Source: Metabacillus kandeliae (GTDB lineage Bacteria > Bacillota > Bacilli > Bacillales > Bacillaceae). Taken from it: a stretch of 64,000 bases of DNA. The notes below the pieces were generated by a model. The model was given only the letters and a program-made list of their open reading frames with translations. It did no database searches and was not told the DNA's origin. Below, piece by piece: positions 51,447-58,710 of the stretch. The position numbers and the translations under genes were made by a program. The stretch's first letter is position 1. The number at the start of each line of letters is the position of its first letter. Where the stretch lies: NCBI RefSeq assembly GCF_021166585.1, contig NZ_JAJOZE010000007.1:62001-126000 (forward strand). Direction: 5' to 3'.

Positions 51447-52190
51447 GTGACTAAATGGATTGTCAGCATTTTATCAACCGTTTTAATTTGGGGTGCCGGA
51501 ATTGCAGGAGTTGCTTTTATTCATGCGAGCAGCGGTGATCAGCTGAAGCTTGCCGATACCATTGCTCCAGGGGCAGCTGCACAGGCTGAACCTGCTGCAG
51601 GCAAAGCCGGTGATCTAAAATCTATTATCAATGTTTCACAAAGCAAGGTTTTTTGTATTCAGACTCCTGGAGGGCTGCTGGGCTCAGGTTTTCTTTATAA
51701 TGATAAAGGAGATATTATCACAAACAGCCATGTCGTAGCAGGGGAATCCATTGTAAAGGTTATTGCGTCAGATTCTAATGAGTATACCGGAGAGGTAATA
51801 GGAAAAGGCGACAGCATGGATGTTGCCGTAGTGAGGGTAGAGGAATTGAAGGGCAAACACCCGCTTTCCATTGAAACGGGCAGAAAAGCAGAAATAGGAG
51901 ACAGCGTTGTGGCACTCGGCAGTCCGCTTGGATTGCAGAATACAGCTACAGTAGGAACAATAAGCGGAGTAAACCGCACCTTGGAAATAGAAGGCTATTC
52001 CTATAAAAACGTCTACCAAATTGCCGCAAGCATTGCCCCAGGAAACAGCGGAGGCCCGCTGATCAGCCAAAAAACAGGCAAAGTAATCGGCATCAACTCC
52101 GCCGGTGCAGACGAAGGAAACATAGGCTTCAGCATCCCGATGGATGAAGTAATGAAGCAAGTAAAAGAATGGTCGGAAAAAGCTTTTTAA
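51447..52190 (+). CDS. membrane-anchored S1C serine protease without PDZ domain
   Basis: The 247-residue protein has an N-terminal signal anchor (WIVSILSTVLIWGAGIAGVAF) and a trypsin-like domain: His in TNSHVV, Asp in MDVAVVRVE, Ser in APGNSGGPL. It stops after the protease fold, so no PDZ domain, unlike the HtrA at 48558. It starts at GTG 51447 after AAGGATGG. It appears to be in an operon with the zinc-ribbon protein, which may supply the regulatory or substrate-binding part. Confidence 0.82.
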   Translation: MTKWIVSILSTVLIWGAGIAGVAFIHASSGDQLKLADTIAPGAAAQAEPAAGKAGDLKSIINVSQSKVFCIQTPGGLLGSGFLYNDKGDIITNSHVVAGESIVKVIASDSNEYTGEVIGKGDSMDVAVVRVEELKGKHPLSIETGRKAEIGDSVVALGSPLGLQNTATVGTISGVNRTLEIEGYSYKNVYQIAASIAPGNSGGPLISQKTGKVIGINSAGADEGNIGFSIPMDEVMKQVKEWSEKAF

Positions 52191-52194
52191 TTAG

Positions 52195-52322
52195 AAAAGC
52201 GGAAGCCGCTCGTTCAGCCCCGACAAGCGCTGGAGCAAAAATCCAGAAAGTCCGGTTTTGACTTTTTGGATTTTTGTGAAGCGACTCGAGGGGCTAGCGG
52301 CTGGAGCTGGACAGAGAAAAGC
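52195..52322. repeat. dispersed repeat copy (terminator-forming)
   Basis: The element has the same order of segments as at 5146-5262: GCGGAAGCCGCTCGTTCAG with CCCCGACAAGC, a hairpin ATCCAGAAAGTC/GACTTTTTGGAT followed by T-rich sequence, then GACTCGAGGGGCTAGCGGCT. It directly follows the S1C protease stop and likely ends that transcript. Parts match the 125 bp tandem repeat at 38 kb in reverse complement. Confidence 0.8.
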
Positions 52323-52324
52323 GG

Positions 52325-52351
52325 AAGCGGCGGGCTCAAACCCCGCCGCTT
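52325..52351 (-). terminator. stem-loop after the molybdopterin oxidoreductase gene
   Basis: AAGCGGCGGG pairs with CCCGCCGCTT directly downstream of the minus-strand stop. The following U-tract on the minus strand is short, so termination strength is uncertain. Confidence 0.6.
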
Positions 52352-54388
52352 CTATTCCGTGTGTTTTTCTGCCTGTACTCTTCCGGAAAAAAAGACCGCT
52401 CCGCCGCCCATATCGGCGAGTCTGTCAGGTGTCAGGGCATTCACCAAAGCATTTGGAGTTTGATCAGACCATAGGCCCTGGCTGACCAAAACGCCCTGAA
52501 GCACATTTTCGCCTATTACTGCTGTAAGAATGCATTCTCCCCTGCTGTTCCATACCTTTACCGAATCCCCGTCTGCAATGCCTAATTTTTCAGCATCCTG
52601 CTTGTGCATGTGAAGCTTTGGTTCTTTTTCGAGCTTTCGATGAACATTGCTTTCTGCAAACGTAGAATTTAAAAATTGATGATTTGGCCCAGGGACGAAT
52701 AAAAAGGGCAAATCACTTTCTTTTAGCAGAGGAGTGTGAACAGGCAGCGGATAAAAGCCTTTTTTCTCCATGGTGCTTGAGTAAAGCTCTATTTTGCCGG
52801 AAGGTGTTGGAAGCTTTTCGGGCAAAAAGCCTTTCCTGTCTGCCTTAATAAATCCCTTTTCCTTCAATTCTTCAAAAGTTACCTTTTTTAAACAGTCATT
52901 GCCATGCCCTTCAAGCGCTTCATTAATCAGCTGTTCGTCTGATGCCCCAAAAAGGTGTTCAGGAAAATTCATTTCTTTTGCAAGCAGCCGGAAAACATCC
53001 GGATTGGATTTTGCTTCCCCGTATTTCGCAAGGGCTGGCTGCTGCAGGTGAATGTAATGGTGCCAGTAGGATGTATAAAAATCCAAGTTTTCAAAGGAAG
53101 AAGAAGCAGGCAGAATAAGATCGGCATATTGAGCTGTTTCTGTCAAAAAGAGATCATGTACAACTGTAAACAGATCTTCCCGTTCCAATCCTTTCCTGAC
53201 TTTCGTTGATTCAGGTGCCACGATGGCGGGGTTGCTGTTATAAACAAAAAGGGAGCGGACAGGTTCCTTCAGTTGTGTTAAAGCAGCACCAAGCTGATTC
53301 ATATTAATCACTCTGGTGTCTTTTTTCTGGAGCAGATCAGGACGTGTCAGTGCCTGGCTGTTGAAAGAAAGATAGCCGGAATTTCCTTTAATCGCTCCGC
53401 CTCCTTTAACTTGCCATTGGCCCGACACTGCAGGAAGACAGGAGATCGTCCTGATGTTCATCCCGCCGTTATCATGATGCTGAAGGCCATTGCCGATTCT
53501 GATAAAGGACGGACTAGTGGTGCCGTACAATTTTGCGAGCTTGATAATATCTCCAGCGGGCACTCCTGTAATGGAGGAGACTTTTTCGGGAGTGTACGAT
53601 TTTGCATGTTCTTCAAGTTCCTTGTATCCGACAGTATGTTCAGCGAGAAAGGAGCGGTCTGCCAAGTTTTCTTTAAACAGGACATGCATCATGCCGAGAG
53701 CAAGGGCGCTGTCCGTTCCAGGCAGGATAGGGATAAACCAGTCGGCAAGACGCCCTGTCTGGTTTTTGTGAACATCAATGGTCACGATCATGGCACCATT
53801 TTTCCTTGCAGCCTGTGCAAGAGAGGTTTGATGCATGTTTGTGCTGACGGCGTTGATCCCCCAGAAAATGATCAGCTTTGCTTCTTTCGTGTCTTCCGGA
53901 TCTGTACCAAAACTTCCGCCCATGGTGTACCGGTATCCTTCTGAGCCTGCTGAATTGCAGATTGCCCTGTCAAGCCTGCTTGCCCCAAGGTAATGAAAGA
54001 ATCTTCTGTCGAGACCTTCCGCAGATAAAATACCCATATTGCCATAAAAACTGTAAGGAAGAATAGATTCGGGGCCATATTGGCTGATCAGCTTTTTCCA
54101 CCTTGTGCCAATCATGCTGAGGGCTTCATCCCAGGAAATCCTGGCGAATTCCTTTCCTGGTTTAGGACCTGTCCTCTTCATAGGATATTTTAGTCTTTCT
54201 TCACTATTCAGCCGTTCGGGAAACCGGCGGACTTTATGGCAGATAGACCCTTTTGTTACAGGATGTTCAGGATCGCCTTCAATTTTGACTATTTTTCCGC
54301 CGGCTTTATGAAGAAGCAGGCTGCACTGGTCAGGGCAGTCAAGCGGACAAACACCTGGGTAAAGACCATCTTCTCTCAGATCAGGCAT
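52352..54388 (-). CDS. yoaE: YoaE-like molybdopterin oxidoreductase (4Fe-4S, bis-MGD)
   Basis: The protein is about 678 residues. An N-terminal 4Fe-4S motif CPLDCPDQCSLLL with a fourth Cys in KGSICHKVRR is followed by the Mo-bis-MGD oxidoreductase domain (FARISWDEAL, NSAGSEGYRYTMGG, YNSNPAIVAPES) and a molydopterin-dinucleotide-binding C-terminus (FVPGPNHQFLNSTFAE, then ADGDSVKVWNSRGE). It resembles B. subtilis YoaE and DMSO-reductase/formate-dehydrogenase relatives; the substrate is unknown. ATG 54388 follows GGAGAGGAG; a longer frame to 54577 has no family similarity in its extension. No partner subunit or twin-arginine signal is adjacent. Confidence 0.85.
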   Translation of the reverse strand: MPDLREDGLYPGVCPLDCPDQCSLLLHKAGGKIVKIEGDPEHPVTKGSICHKVRRFPERLNSEERLKYPMKRTGPKPGKEFARISWDEALSMIGTRWKKLISQYGPESILPYSFYGNMGILSAEGLDRRFFHYLGASRLDRAICNSAGSEGYRYTMGGSFGTDPEDTKEAKLIIFWGINAVSTNMHQTSLAQAARKNGAMIVTIDVHKNQTGRLADWFIPILPGTDSALALGMMHVLFKENLADRSFLAEHTVGYKELEEHAKSYTPEKVSSITGVPAGDIIKLAKLYGTTSPSFIRIGNGLQHHDNGGMNIRTISCLPAVSGQWQVKGGGAIKGNSGYLSFNSQALTRPDLLQKKDTRVINMNQLGAALTQLKEPVRSLFVYNSNPAIVAPESTKVRKGLEREDLFTVVHDLFLTETAQYADLILPASSSFENLDFYTSYWHHYIHLQQPALAKYGEAKSNPDVFRLLAKEMNFPEHLFGASDEQLINEALEGHGNDCLKKVTFEELKEKGFIKADRKGFLPEKLPTPSGKIELYSSTMEKKGFYPLPVHTPLLKESDLPFLFVPGPNHQFLNSTFAESNVHRKLEKEPKLHMHKQDAEKLGIADGDSVKVWNSRGECILTAVIGENVLQGVLVSQGLWSDQTPNALVNALTPDRLADMGGGAVFFSGRVQAEKHTE

Positions 54389-54682
54389 ACTCAAATTCTC
54401 CTCTCCTGACTCTAGTGAATCTATTTTAAGCGATATTTGGACAGTCTGCAAAAATGATTGTAAACTTTGAAAAAAATGGGTGTAGGAGAAAATTGTTTGG
54501 GGTATACAGTAGGAGAAACTTCCTGGAAGATTAGCGAAAAATAGGATAAGAGAGTAAGATTGTTTTGCAGTATCCACTCATAAAGTCCTGTCCTCTGCGG
54601 GAAAGGAAGGACTATTTTCAGATTGGGCTTTTTAGGAAAAAATGATAGGATTTAGTTAGAGGAACAATCAGAGGTGATGAAA
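54389..54682. other. divergent intergenic region
   Basis: About 290 bp between the yoaE-like gene and ywqH-like gene hold both promoters. I see no conserved RNA motif or terminator. GAGGTG just before ATG 54683 is the ywqH ribosome binding site. Confidence 0.4.
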
Positions 54683-55099
54683 ATGGATGTCACAAATTTG
54701 TTGAGTGCCGTAAACAGTACGATCTCCAATAAATCAGCTGCACTTGATGAAGAGATTGCAAGACTTGAGCGGGCCAAAAGCAAAATCGCAGCAGAGCAAA
54801 ATGCAGGATTAGGGGAAATTAATAAAATTATGCAGCCGGAGCTCGGGAAATTATGGACAGGCAAAAGAGCGGAATCCTTTCAGCAAAACAGGGAAGATGC
54901 TTATCAAGCGATGCAGGAAGTATTTAACAGCCAGTATGATAGCTATCTCTCCAGTATCGGCAATAAAATATTTTTTTTAAAAGCTGAAAAAGCTGCGGCT
55001 GATGCTGCAAGCGCGCTCTGCAGCGGATATAGGCAGGCTGTTGAAGCAGGCAAAGACCTCGCTGATGATGTGTATGACAAACTGAAAGGGTGGCTGTAA
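54683..55099 (+). CDS. ywqH: YwqH-like helical protein (DUF5082, LXG-associated)
   Basis: The 138-residue protein is all helical with heptad-like repeats (AALDEEIARLERAKSKIAAE) and a WTGKRAESFQQNREDAYQAM segment typical of type VII-secretion-associated WXG100-like proteins (WTG at about residue 57). It matches B. subtilis YwqH. In related systems, YwqH/YwqI-type small proteins accompany an LXG toxin and help deliver it through the type VII (Yuk/Ess) apparatus. Its stop overlaps the next start (TAATG). No LXG toxin gene follows. Confidence 0.82.
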   Translation: MDVTNLLSAVNSTISNKSAALDEEIARLERAKSKIAAEQNAGLGEINKIMQPELGKLWTGKRAESFQQNREDAYQAMQEVFNSQYDSYLSSIGNKIFFLKAEKAAADAASALCSGYRQAVEAGKDLADDVYDKLKGWL

Positions 55100-55365
55100 T
55101 GCCTGAAATTAAACTGAATCATGCCGAGGTCACAGGACAGCTGAACAATATGAAAAATGCTCTCAATGCTCTAAAGCTCCCTAGTCCATCAGAATCAGCG
55201 ATTGGACAGAATATGCTCGACTTTACAGAAGCATGGCTCGATCGTGAGGAAAACATTCATCAGCTTCTCAGCATGTATATCACGGCAGTAGAAAAAAATA
55301 TTGAAGACACACAATCAAATATTGACTCTCTTAAAAAGCAGGATGAAGCCATTACTGCATCATAG
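55099..55365 (+). CDS. ywqI: YwqI-like helical protein (DUF5344, LXG-associated)
   Basis: The 88-residue helical protein starts MPEIKLNHAEVTGQLNNMKN, typical of YwqI. It is translationally coupled to the YwqH gene by TAATG, with AAAGGG 8 nt upstream of the ATG. A terminator follows at 55378, so the pair forms a short two-gene operon. Confidence 0.82.
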   Translation: MPEIKLNHAEVTGQLNNMKNALNALKLPSPSESAIGQNMLDFTEAWLDREENIHQLLSMYITAVEKNIEDTQSNIDSLKKQDEAITAS

Positions 55366-55377
55366 GGAGCAGCAGTC

Positions 55378-55410
55378 ATCAGCCAGGTCATGCCGCCGGC
55401 TGATTTTTTA
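55378..55410 (+). terminator. intrinsic terminator of ywqHI
   Basis: ATCAGCC (55378-55384) pairs with GGCTGAT (55398-55404), followed by six T. Confidence 0.75.
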
Positions 55411-55426
55411 TTTGCGGATTTCTTGA

Positions 55427-55455
55427 TTGACTCTCTGCACGACTGTTCATATAAT
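55427..55455 (+). promoter_or_regulatory. sigma-A promoter of the coiled-coil/amt operon
   Basis: TTGACT (55427-55432) and TATAAT (55450-55455) are separated by 17 bp, near-consensus, 30 bp upstream of the next ATG. No clear TnrA/GlnR box (TGTNAN7TNACA) overlaps it. Confidence 0.75.
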
Positions 55456-55487
55456 ATAAACTAACACATCGTGTAAGGAGATCTGAC

Positions 55488-55898
55488 ATGAATTTAATTG
55501 ACGAAGTTTATGGTGAAGTCATTCTCCAGGCGGAACACACCGAAATAGAACAGTATTTAGCGGAATTAAAAGAGAAGCAGCTGTCAGCCATAGAAGATAT
55601 AAAAAATAAAATCAGTGCTTATGAGCAAAAGAAAAGAAGAGAAGAAGCGATGTATCAGTCCCTTTCCCCTTTTCGCAAGTTTTTCACCGGCAGGCCTCCT
55701 GCACATCACCAGGCAGTTGAAAATATGGTTTTCGTGAAAGAACGATTTAAAAAAATAGAACTATTGAAACAGCTCGTCAGGCACATTGAAGCATTGCAGG
55801 CAGAAATGATTGAAAATTCAGCAAAAGAAGAAATTTCTTTGCCGCTTGAATTGAGAGAGGAAATCCTGCTGCTTCAGAAAAGGAGGAAGGAGACATGA
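55488..55898 (+). CDS. coiled-coil hypothetical protein coupled to amt
   Basis: The 136-residue protein has two long charged helices (EQYLAELKEKQLSAIEDIKN and FVKERFKKIELLKQLVRHIE) around a short SLSPFRKFFTGRPPAHH linker. It has no signal peptide and no PII (GlnK) features such as the T-loop. Its stop overlaps the ATG of the ammonium transporter (ATGA), so the two are translationally coupled. I know of no characterised family. It may be a partner of the transporter in place of the usual PII protein. Confidence 0.6.
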   Translation: MNLIDEVYGEVILQAEHTEIEQYLAELKEKQLSAIEDIKNKISAYEQKKRREEAMYQSLSPFRKFFTGRPPAHHQAVENMVFVKERFKKIELLKQLVRHIEALQAEMIENSAKEEISLPLELREEILLLQKRRKET

Positions 55899-57148
55899 GC
55901 ATCGAGGAAATAAGCGGCGGTATGAACACCATTTGGGTCGTGCTGACAGCAGCGATGATCATCCTGATGGAAGGAGGCTTTGCCCTGCTTGAGGCTGGTT
56001 TTGTCCGCTATAAGAATAACGTGAACATTATTATGAAGGTTTTTGCAGACATTGTACTTGGAACTCTTTGTTATTATCTTATAGGCTTTGCCCTGATGTA
56101 TGGGAAGGATTTCATCGGAATCATCGGGATAACCGGTTTTTTAATAGGCGGCGATTTGTCCCATTTAGACGTGCCGGTTGCCCTTGATACATACTGGCTG
56201 TTCCAAACGGCTTTCGCAATTGCCGTCATATCCATTGTTTCGGGTGCAGTTGCAGAGCGCATACATTTTAAAGCTTATTTATTTTTCATCATTGCAATGA
56301 CCGCGTTTATTTATCCGGTGGCAGGACACTGGGCATGGGGCGGCGGCTGGCTGGCAAACCTTGGTTTGCAGGATTTTGCAGGCTCTGCTGTTATACATGC
56401 TCTCGGAGGATTTTCAGCTCTTGCAGCAGCCATCTTGATCGGCCCAAGAAAAGGAAAGTATACAGCTCAAGGGTCAAGCTCCATTGCCCTGCCAAGCAAT
56501 TTGCCCCTTGCCTCAGTCGGTGCTTTTCTCCTTTGGTTCGGATGGTTTGGCTTTAATGCCGGCAGCACATTGAGCGCCACAGACGGGAGAATTGGACATA
56601 TAGCTATTGTCACAATGCTTTCCGCCGCGTCAGGGGGTGCAGCGGCACTCTTTTACACCCTGTTCCGCTATAATCGTTCTGATGCGCCTTCTGTCATAAA
56701 TGGCTCTTTAGCAGGGCTTGTCGGCATAACAGCAGGCTGCGCATTTGTCAGTGACGGGGCGGCCATTTTCATAGGGGCTGTATCAGGTCTTTTAATGATT
56801 TATGCGACAAACTTCCTTGAGAAAAAGAAAATTGATGATCCAGTCGGAGCCTTTCCCGTTCATGCGGTTTCAGGATCCTGGGGAACCGTTGCTGTCGGAT
56901 TGTTTTCGGGTGACGGAGGGCTTTTCCAGGGCGGAGGATGGCACCTTCTTATGATTCAGGCAGCAGGATTGATTGCTCTTTCTGCATGGGGCTTTGCGGC
57001 ATCGTGGATGTTCTTAAAAGCTATCAGGCTGATCGTTCCGCTCAGGGCAAGCGAAGAGGAGGAAGAGGTCGGCCTTGATATCAGCTATCACGGAATGATG
57101 GCAGGCCACAGAGCACCGGACTTTATAGAATATGAGGAAAAATTTTAA
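55895..57148 (+). CDS. amtB: ammonium transporter (Amt/NrgA-like)
   Basis: The 417-residue protein has eleven predicted membrane segments and conserved Amt features: GFALLEAGFVRYKNNVNIIMK, the PVAGHWAWGGGWLANLG loop, FVIHALGG region as SAVIHALGGFSALAAA, WFGWFGFNAGST, and the pore histidine in FPVHAVSGSWGTVAVGLFSG. The cytosolic C-terminus (GLDISYHGMMAGHRAPDF) is typical. It is coupled to the coiled-coil gene rather than to a PII gene. AAAAGGAGGAAGG precedes the ATG. Confidence 0.92.
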   Translation: MSIEEISGGMNTIWVVLTAAMIILMEGGFALLEAGFVRYKNNVNIIMKVFADIVLGTLCYYLIGFALMYGKDFIGIIGITGFLIGGDLSHLDVPVALDTYWLFQTAFAIAVISIVSGAVAERIHFKAYLFFIIAMTAFIYPVAGHWAWGGGWLANLGLQDFAGSAVIHALGGFSALAAAILIGPRKGKYTAQGSSSIALPSNLPLASVGAFLLWFGWFGFNAGSTLSATDGRIGHIAIVTMLSAASGGAAALFYTLFRYNRSDAPSVINGSLAGLVGITAGCAFVSDGAAIFIGAVSGLLMIYATNFLEKKKIDDPVGAFPVHAVSGSWGTVAVGLFSGDGGLFQGGGWHLLMIQAAGLIALSAWGFAASWMFLKAIRLIVPLRASEEEEEVGLDISYHGMMAGHRAPDFIEYEEKF

Positions 57149-57156
57149 AACACATC

Positions 57157-57188
57157 AGGCTTTCCTTTTTAATTAGGAAAGCTTTTTT
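57157..57188 (+). terminator. intrinsic terminator of amt
   Basis: GGCTTTCC pairs with GGAAAGCT around an A/T loop, followed by T-run. Confidence 0.75.
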
Positions 57189-57283
57189 CTGTTTCTCAAG
57201 CATTAACAGCAGCGAAAATGAAATTTACCTGCCCTGAAAATAGGAAAGAGAATACTGACGTTCAAATTATAGGAGGGAGAAAA

Positions 57284-57535
57284 ATGGCCAAACAGGGTTA
57301 TAAGGAAAACGCACTGGAGGCTGTTCACAGGCAAATCGGCAAAGCTGCTGAGAAGCTTTCGCTTTCTGAAGAATTCATAGAGCTGCAAAACAAGCTGAAG
57401 GAAATGATGCTTGATGCTTACAATCATACAATGTAAGCAGCAAAGCAATATGAAACCGATTATCGAACAGGTGCTGTTGTTTATGCCATTAACAGACTGG
57501 CAGAAGCAAGGGAACAGAGCGGCAGAATCAGGTAA
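57284..57535 (+). pseudogene. small gene apparently split by one in-frame stop (50 + 32 codons)
   Basis: ATG 57284 follows GGAGGGAG and begins a 50-residue helical protein (ALEAVHRQIGKAAEKLSLSE) that ends at TAA 57434. The same frame then continues open for 32 codons (AAKQYETDYRTGAVVYAINR then LAEAREQSGRIR) to TAA 57533, with normal codon usage and protein-like character. This looks like one 83-codon gene interrupted by a nonsense change, or a true short gene followed by a coincidental frame. I do not recognise the family. Confidence 0.5.
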
Positions 57536-57540
57536 AAGCT

Positions 57541-57912
57541 TCACTTTGCAAAAATGATGAAAAAGTAAAGAGAAAAAATCAGTACAACCAGTGAGAGTCC
57601 TGCCGACAGCCAGATAATCAAATGCTTTGCAGGCTGAAACGTCTGCTCATCAATTCTTTTCATTTTTCGAATATAGTCAAAAGCCGAAAACAGAATTAGC
57701 GAAATACCGCACACAATGGAAGCTATTCCAATGATAAGGGTGAGTGTATTGGCTTCTGAGGAGGATTCTGACATAAAAGTATAATGCAGGTTTGTGATGA
57801 GAAATCCAATCCCGATAATAGCGATTGCTGTCCTGATCCAGGCAAGATATGTCCGCTCATTTGCTAAATGCTGCTGGATATATTTCGAACTGGCTGTTTT
57901 TTCTTTTTCCAT
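57541..57912 (-). CDS. DUF202/YidH-family membrane protein
   Basis: The 123-residue protein has three membrane segments and the family signature YIQQHLANERTYLAWIRTAI near the N-terminus. DUF202 proteins are small inner-membrane proteins of unknown role. It is convergent to the interrupted gene with only 5 bp between stops. Confidence 0.85.
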   Translation of the reverse strand: MEKEKTASSKYIQQHLANERTYLAWIRTAIAIIGIGFLITNLHYTFMSESSSEANTLTLIIGIASIVCGISLILFSAFDYIRKMKRIDEQTFQPAKHLIIWLSAGLSLVVLIFSLYFFIIFAK

Positions 57913-57991
57913 GTGGAGGCCACCTTTCCCATTACAATTATTTTATAAAAAAGAAATGGTTGTTTTCAATCCCTTGAAGACATAAAAAGAA

Positions 57992-58235
57992 GCTGGGACA
58001 TAAGTATTTCAGACAATGAAAAACCCGAATGAGTAGTGGATTTAAGGAAATCATTCCCCTAATCGTTCGGGTTTTTATTTGGTTTAAGAAGATTTTATTC
58101 TTTCAAAGGATCGTAAACTTTAGTGGAATGGAGTGGCTGCAGCGCAATGGAACGAACCTGTTCCTCAAGCTGAACTATTCATATCATTTAGCCATTGTTC
58201 GCCTTTGAGGATAGTAGTTTCATTTATGTCCCAGC
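57992..58235. mobile_element. MITE-like 244 bp element with terminal inverted repeats
   Basis: GCTGGGACATAA at 57992-58003 is perfectly inverted as TTATGTCCCAGC at 58224-58235. Within lies a second inverted repeat AAACCCGAA (58021-58029) with TTCGGGTTT (58066-58074) followed by T residues. No ORF is present. Size and structure fit a non-autonomous element or dispersed repeat; I see no clear target duplication. Confidence 0.5.
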
Positions 58236-58418
58236 CCCTTTTAAATGCCCATTAACAGCACCGCCATGATAAATTATGATCTGCTTTAAACCTTTACACC
58301 GTTAATCCGTGTTTCCTCAACCTTCAGCTTATTAACCTCAGATGGCTTAACTGATGCAGGTGCTTATTCAGCTACAGAAAAAAGGAGATAGCCATTTGAA
58401 GGAGTTTTAAACAAAAAC

Positions 58419-58499
58419 TTCCGCCATTGAAATTCCGCAATACCGGAAAATTCCGTAATTGCGGAAAGAGAGGACAAGGTTTTTTCCGCATATCTGGAA
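58419..58499 (+). promoter_or_regulatory. upstream activator sites TTCCG-N6-CGGAA
   Basis: Two perfect copies (58433-58448 and 58451-58466), one with a single mismatch (58484-58499) and a half-site (TTCCG at 58419) lie about 120-200 bp upstream of a sigma-54 promoter. They are the expected enhancer for a sigma-54 activator, probably the one at 63062. Confidence 0.65.
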
Positions 58500-58615
58500 G
58501 GATTAATTTATACAGAAAAACATGGTCTGTGAAAAGGGAGTAGAAACGCTGACTGATGAAGGAGTTTAGTTAACTTGCTAAATAAATATCAGAATTTTTT
58601 TAATTAATAAAATGC

Positions 58616-58630
58616 TGGCACGGTTTTTGC
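58616..58630 (+). promoter_or_regulatory. sigma-54 (SigL) promoter
   Basis: TGGCACGG then TTGC: the GG at 58617-58618 and GC at 58629-58630 are 10 bp apart, as required for -24/-12 recognition. It lies about 80 bp before the GntP-type permease. Confidence 0.85.
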
Positions 58631-58668
58631 TTTAAGATAGTAATAAGCAGATAAAAACGCACAATTAT

Positions 58669-58683
58669 TTGTAAGCGTTTACT
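58669..58683 (+). promoter_or_regulatory. cre (CcpA) site
   Basis: TTGTAAGCGTTTACT fits the cre consensus WTGNAANCGNWNNCW at every position. It is downstream of the sigma-54 promoter, so bound CcpA would block the transcript when glucose is available. Confidence 0.75.
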
Positions 58684-58710
58684 ATTTGACTGCCAATAAG
58701 GGGGATGCTT

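Noticed and set aside
53411-53944. 177-codon plus-strand ORF inside the molybdopterin oxidoreductase gene
   Set aside because: Shadow of the conserved minus-strand gene; no start signals and no family resemblance.
55432-55470. TnrA/GlnR box upstream of the coiled-coil/amt operon
   Set aside because: TGT and ACA half-sites are present but 23 bp apart end to end instead of 17, so the spacing does not fit.
57284-57436. Spo0E-like phosphatase in the 50-residue protein
   Set aside because: Length is suitable but the SxxxD signature of the Spo0E family is missing.
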